64,000 nucleotides of DNA from an uncultured Verrucomicrobia subdivision 3 bacterium (GTDB taxonomy: Bacteria > Verrucomicrobiota > Verrucomicrobiia > Limisphaerales > UBA11358). The position numbers were made by a program, and so were the translations under genes. The notes beneath the pieces are model-generated. The model was not told where the DNA came from. It saw only the letters and a list, made by a program, of their open reading frames with translations, and ran no database searches. The stretch's first letter is position 1; every line of letters starts with the position of its first letter. This document shows positions 60,473-64,000 of this stretch, in pieces. Location of the stretch: NCBI GenBank assembly GCA_903835255.1, contig CAILMI010000068.1, positions 1 through 64,000 of the forward strand, in the 5' to 3' direction.

Positions 60473-60942
60473 CCGGCTCTTTCGATTTTGTCAGCACCGA
60501 GGATAAACCGGCGTTGATTGCCTTCTCCACGCCAGAATGGACGGAGGTGGTCACGACAGCCCTCAACGAATTGGGTTACAAGGTGCACACCGCCGCCACC
60601 CACAGCGACTTTCTGGTCCGGTTCGGCCAGGTCCAATACCAGGTCATCCTCCTTGAAGAATTATTTGCGGCGAACACGCGGGAGGAAAATCTGACCCTGA
60701 AAGCCGTGCAGACCATGCCCGTCACTCAGCGGCGTCACGCCACCTTTTTCATGGTTGGAAATTCGTTCCAGACCTTCGCCCCCATGGAAGCCTTCCAGCA
60801 CAGCGTCCATGCCGTCATCAACAGCTCCGAACTGTTCCTGATCAAGCCGCTCATCGAAAAAGCCGTGGCGGATAACACCCGTTTCCTCCAGAGCTTTCGG
60901 GACGTCCAAAACCGCGTGTATTCCAGCAACGCCCGAGCGTGA
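60469..60942 (+). CDS. Receiver-like small protein linked to PilT
   Basis: The 157-residue product has the alternation of a response-regulator receiver fold: KPALIAFSTPEWTEVVTTAL, YKVHTAATHSDFLVRFG, YQVILLEELF where the phospho-Asp strand should be (LLEE instead of a D), ATFFMVG and HAVINSSELFLIKPLIEKAV. The acidic pocket is not intact, so it is probably not phosphorylated. Its start overlaps the second pilT stop, so it likely acts with the retraction motor. The fold assignment is an inference. Confidence 0.65.
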   Translation: MTGSFDFVSTEDKPALIAFSTPEWTEVVTTALNELGYKVHTAATHSDFLVRFGQVQYQVILLEELFAANTREENLTLKAVQTMPVTQRRHATFFMVGNSFQTFAPMEAFQHSVHAVINSSELFLIKPLIEKAVADNTRFLQSFRDVQNRVYSSNARA

Positions 60943-60967
60943 CAGTCCACCCGTCCGGTTTCATCCC

Positions 60968-61711
60968 ATGATTCGGCTCGACCAAGCCCTGGTGGAACGC
61001 GGCCTCTGCCCCAGCCGGGAACAGGCCAAACGCGCCATCCTCGCCGGACAGGTCCGCATCAATCAACACCCCGCCCGCAAAGCCAGCGACACCGTCAAAC
61101 CCGCGGACACGATCGCCCTGGACGCGCCGGAGCCGTTTGTCAGCCGGGGCGGCCGCAAACTGGATCATGCCCTCACCCACTTCAAGCTGGACGTCACCGG
61201 GGCCACCGCCCTCGATCTAGGCGCCTCCACCGGCGGGTTCACCGACTGCCTGCTGCAGCGCGGCGCCGCGCGGGTTTTTGCTGTGGATGTCGGGCAGGGC
61301 CAGCTCGCCTGGAAGCTGCGGTGCGATCCGCGCGTCGTGGTCATGGAAAAAACCAATGCGCGGCACCTGAACATCGCGCGGATGCCCGACACCTTCGCGC
61401 CCGCCGATCTGGCGGTGGTCGACTGCTCCTTCATCTCCCTTAAAAAAATCTTGCCGCCCGCCATTGCATTATTAAAAACAGACGGCAAAATTGTCGCGCT
61501 GATCAAACCGCAGTTCGAGGCCGGCAAAACGGAGGCCGACCGGGGCCGCGGCGTCATCAGCGATCCGGCCATCCACGAACGCGTGCTCCAGGAATTGGAA
61601 TCCTTTGCCGCCGCCCAGCCGGGGCTCGATTGGCAGGGGGTGACCGAATCGCCGCTGACAGGCCCGGCGGGCAACAAAGAATTTTTGGTATTGATTGAAA
61701 AAAAACGCTGA
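60968..61711 (+). CDS. tlyA: TlyA-family rRNA methyltransferase
   Basis: The 247-residue protein has an N-terminal S4 RNA-binding domain (IRLDQALVERGLCPSREQAK, AGQVRINQHPARKASD) and a FtsJ-like SAM domain (FVSRGGRKLDHALTHFKLDV, ALDLGASTGGFTDCLLQRGA, VDCSFISLKKILPPA, ALIKPQFEAGK). TlyA 2'-O-methylates ribosomal RNA. It is often adjacent to nadK, as here, where the two genes overlap by 17 bp. Confidence 0.93.
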   Translation: MIRLDQALVERGLCPSREQAKRAILAGQVRINQHPARKASDTVKPADTIALDAPEPFVSRGGRKLDHALTHFKLDVTGATALDLGASTGGFTDCLLQRGAARVFAVDVGQGQLAWKLRCDPRVVVMEKTNARHLNIARMPDTFAPADLAVVDCSFISLKKILPPAIALLKTDGKIVALIKPQFEAGKTEADRGRGVISDPAIHERVLQELESFAAAQPGLDWQGVTESPLTGPAGNKEFLVLIEKKR

Positions 61712-62579
61712 CACAATCCGGCGCATCGGCCTCATCGGCAATTCCGAGAAGGTCTCGCGCGCCCATGTGGTCCGACGCGCCGCCCAGCTCATCCGGCGCG
61801 CCGGACGCGCGGTCTTCTGCGACGCCGCAACCGCCCGGGTTGCCTCGCTGCGCTGCCCCGCTTTTGCAGATGTCGCATCGCTGGCCCGGGAAGTGGATCT
61901 GCTGCTGGTTTTTGGCGGAGACGGAACCCTGCTCCGCGTTGCGCGCGATATCGCCGGCTCTTCCACCCCCGTGCTGGGCGTCAATATAGGAGGTCTGGGA
62001 TTCCTTACTGGCGTTCGCTCCGACGAATTGGCGCTGGCCTTAAAACGCCTCTGGGCGGGGGCGTTCCGCTACGAGTCGCGCGCCCTGATCGAGGTCAGCG
62101 GACGCTGCCATGGAAAACAAATCCGCGAAACCGCCCTCAACGATGTCGTCGTCAGCCGGGGCGCCGTCTCCCGCCTCATCAGCTTGGACGTGAGCGTGGA
62201 CGGGGAGCTAATCACCCGGTATCGTTGTGACGGCCTCATCATCAGTTCGCCGACGGGGTCCACGGCCTATTCCCTGTCAGCGGGCGGGGCGGTGGTGCTG
62301 CCCACGGCCGAAGTGTTTGCGATGACGCCGGTCTGTCCGCATGCCCTTTCAAACCGCTCCATCATTTTGCCGCTCTCCTCAAAAATACTCATCCACGCCC
62401 TCAGCCCCTTGCACTCCACCATCGTGAGCGCGGACGGCCAGGTCGTGGGCGAACTGGATACGGGGGAAGAAGTCATCATCCGCCGCAGCCGCCGGGCCAT
62501 CCGGCTGGTGCATCTGGAGGGCAATTCATTCCTGGAAGCCCTGCGGCGCAAGCTGCAGTGGCGCGGCACCTATCTGTGA
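61695..62579 (+). CDS. nadK: NAD kinase
   Basis: The enzyme phosphorylates NAD to NADP. The 294-residue protein has LLLVFGGDGTLLRVARDIAG (GGDGT motif), GVNIGGLGFLTGV, ALNDVVVSRGAVSRL (NE/D motif region) and CDGLIISSPTGSTAYSLSAG. The start is a TTG that overlaps the end of tlyA; it gives MKKNADTIRRIGLIGN, the correct place for the first strand. Confidence 0.95.
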   Translation: MKKNADTIRRIGLIGNSEKVSRAHVVRRAAQLIRRAGRAVFCDAATARVASLRCPAFADVASLAREVDLLLVFGGDGTLLRVARDIAGSSTPVLGVNIGGLGFLTGVRSDELALALKRLWAGAFRYESRALIEVSGRCHGKQIRETALNDVVVSRGAVSRLISLDVSVDGELITRYRCDGLIISSPTGSTAYSLSAGGAVVLPTAEVFAMTPVCPHALSNRSIILPLSSKILIHALSPLHSTIVSADGQVVGELDTGEEVIIRRSRRAIRLVHLEGNSFLEALRRKLQWRGTYL

Positions 62580-62633
62580 AGGCACATTTAACATGAATTC
62601 TAAAACAAGAGGCCTTTCCCATCCCGCACTGAC

Positions 62634-63659
62634 ATGGTTCGCTTAAAAGACATTGCCCTGCAGGTGGGGGTTTCGATCATGACGGTGTCGAAGTCCCTGC
62701 GCGACGCGCCGGATGTTTCTGCGGCCACCAAGTCCCGGATCCAGGGCGTCGCCCGGCAGATGGGCTATGTGCCGGATTCCAGCGCGCAAGGCCTCCGCAC
62801 CAAGACCACCCGCCTGTTCGGCCTGCTCATCCCCGCCTCCACCAATCCGGTTTACGCCCGCATGGTCATGGCCATTGAAGAACACGCCCATGAACTGGGC
62901 TACGACGTCCTATTGGCGCACTCGCTCAACAAGCCCGAACGCGAGGAACAGTGCCTCCGCCGGTTCCTGTCCCGGCGGGTGGACGGATTGTTCATCTCGC
63001 CGGTTTACCGGTTTGAAGCGGAAGCGCGGATTTACCAGGAAGTGATCGCAAGCCAGACGCCCGCGGTGCTGCTCGGCCCGCCAGCCCCCTTCTGCAAATC
63101 CTTCCCCAGCGTGGAACTGGAGGAGCTGGTGGCCAGCTATCACGCCACCCAGCACCTGCTCAAACTCGGACACCGGCGCATCGCCTACCTTACCGGCCCC
63201 TCGGCCGCGCCCTGGGCGCATGAACGCTTCGAGGGCTATCGCCGCGCCCTGCGCGAAACCGGACTTGAGGTCGACGACACGCTGGTCTTCCAATCCGGCA
63301 GCACCATCGAAGACGGCACCAAAGCCGCGCTGCAGCTGCTAAATGAAGGCTGCACCGCCACCGCCGTGCAGGCCGTCAGCGACCTCGTGGCCATCGGCTG
63401 CGCGGACACCCTTCTCTCCCAGGGCCTGAGCATTCCCGGGGACATCTCCGTAGTCGGCTTTGGCAATATTCTGGCGGCGGAATATTTCCGTGTGCCGCTG
63501 ACGACTCTCCGCCAGCCAAAATACCGGCTCGGCGTGGCCGCCGTGGAAACCATGATGAAATTGATTCGGGGCGGCCCACTCGAATCCCAGCGGCTGTCTG
63601 CCGAATTGATTGTACGCCAGAGCACGGCCCCGCCCCGAGCGCCAGGTCCTTTGAAATAG
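62634..63659 (+). CDS. LacI-family transcriptional regulator
   Basis: The 341-residue protein begins with the LacI helix-turn-helix (VRLKDIALQVGVSIMTVSKS) and hinge helix (SSAQGLRTKTTRLFGLLIPA), followed by a periplasmic-binding-protein-like sensor domain (SRRVDGLFISPVYRFEAEAR, HRRIAYLTGPSAAPWAHERF, PGDISVVGFGNILAAEYFRV, TTLRQPKYRLG). The effector should be a sugar or related compound. There is no sugar gene next to it, so its targets are elsewhere, possibly the operon at 26.7 kb. Confidence 0.93.
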   Translation: MVRLKDIALQVGVSIMTVSKSLRDAPDVSAATKSRIQGVARQMGYVPDSSAQGLRTKTTRLFGLLIPASTNPVYARMVMAIEEHAHELGYDVLLAHSLNKPEREEQCLRRFLSRRVDGLFISPVYRFEAEARIYQEVIASQTPAVLLGPPAPFCKSFPSVELEELVASYHATQHLLKLGHRRIAYLTGPSAAPWAHERFEGYRRALRETGLEVDDTLVFQSGSTIEDGTKAALQLLNEGCTATAVQAVSDLVAIGCADTLLSQGLSIPGDISVVGFGNILAAEYFRVPLTTLRQPKYRLGVAAVETMMKLIRGGPLESQRLSAELIVRQSTAPPRAPGPLK

Positions 63660-63784
63660 CCGCGCGCGGCCTGCGCGGAAGCAACTGAATCGCCTGGTGT
63701 GCCGGTTCGCTGCGCAGCGTCCTCGGGCTAATAATTTCCGTTCTTGCGATTCTGCGCGCGGACTTTAACCTTTCCGCCGTTTAA

Positions 63785-64000
63785 ATGGCTATGAATTACA
63801 AAATCTCTCACCGCGCCGCCTCCCTCGCCCCGTCCCTAACCCTGGCCATTGATTCCAAGGCCAAGGCCATGAAAGCCGCCGGAGAGGACGTCGTCGGCTT
63901 TGGCGCCGGCGAACCGGATTTCGACACGCCCCAGCACATCAAGGATGCCTCCGCCCAGGCGCTCGCGGCAGGATTCACAAAATACACGCCCAGCGCCGGC
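63785..64000 (+). CDS. Class I aminotransferase, N-terminal part (runs off window)
   Basis: An ATG at 63785 (a second ATG is at 63791) opens a frame to the window edge reading [20 protein letters not shown], then [20 protein letters not shown] and TKYTPSAG. This is the start of pyridoxal-phosphate aspartate/aromatic aminotransferases of the AspC/AAT class I-beta type. The PLP lysine lies beyond the window. TTGCGA (63744-63749) and TTTAAC occur upstream, but their spacing is poor. Confidence 0.88.
   Translation, partial: MAMNYKISHRAASLAPSLTLAIDSKAKAMKAAGEDVVGFGAGEPDFDTPQHIKDASAQALAAGFTKYTPSAG

Overview
The window looks like chromosomal DNA of a Verrucomicrobiota bacterium, probably of the Limisphaerales/Pedosphaera type. 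This is an inference. It rests on large secreted proteins built from MBG, Ig-like and FN3 modules that end in a FYRxxxP-type tail, on ebo genes, and on the general gene content. No rRNA or tRNA gene was seen to confirm it. GC is high, most genes lack a strong Shine-Dalgarno, and several promoters sit so close to the start codon that leaderless transcripts are likely.

Layout. 0-2.5 kb: the end of a large surface protein, then an antitoxin/ParE-type toxin pair lying between two short remnants, the first of which resembles a phage portal-like (DUF4055-type) protein. 2.5-4.5 kb: eboE-eboC. 4.7-22 kb: mostly housekeeping genes (serS, glgA, a DUF2721 protein, hrpA, small membrane and DCC proteins, a 577-residue unknown, aceE divergent from a lipoate ligase, and an RsmB-type rRNA methyltransferase). 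21.4-22.4 kb: a block packed with intergenic repeats. 22.4-26.5 kb: aconitase (with a clear terminator) and an MFS carrier. 26.7-32.9 kb: a five-gene operon led by a three-part fusion of a desaturase-type di-iron oxygenase, a Rieske ferredoxin and an NqrF-like reductase. It is followed by two TIM-barrel isomerases, an aldose 1-epimerase and a Gfo/Idh/MocA dehydrogenase. In rhizopine (moc) catabolism these activities are separate proteins, so the set may oxidatively demethylate a methylated sugar or inositol. 33.0-37.3 kb: two secreted proteins (a beta-helix protein and a glycine-rich protein) and a truncated paralogue.

37.5-48 kb is a regulatory and transport region. A glutaminase is cotranscribed with a STAS protein. 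Divergent from them run an RsbW-like ATPase, two further STAS proteins, a PiT phosphate transporter, a periplasmic binding protein with three tandem binding modules, a STAS protein fused to an unknown domain, and the permease and ATPase of the same ABC importer. A phosphorylation-based partner switch tied to a transporter is the simplest reading. 48.2-53.2 kb: an AaeB/AaeX/AaeA-type efflux operon with an outer-membrane factor, the last three joints overlapping by 4 bp. 53.3-54.4 kb: eboB with a small partner gene, about 49 kb from eboE-eboC. 54.4-55.0 kb: a second repeat block, part of which is an inverted copy of the one at 22 kb. 55-64 kb: a BNR-repeat secreted protein, a MidA-type methyltransferase, two PilT-type ATPases with a small receiver-like protein, tlyA, nadK, a LacI regulator and the start of an aspartate aminotransferase.

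The best candidates for undescribed biology are the self-contained oxygenase fusion with its sugar operon, and the STAS/ATPase-linked ABC importer with a triple binding protein. The split ebo genes and the composite intergenic repeat come next.
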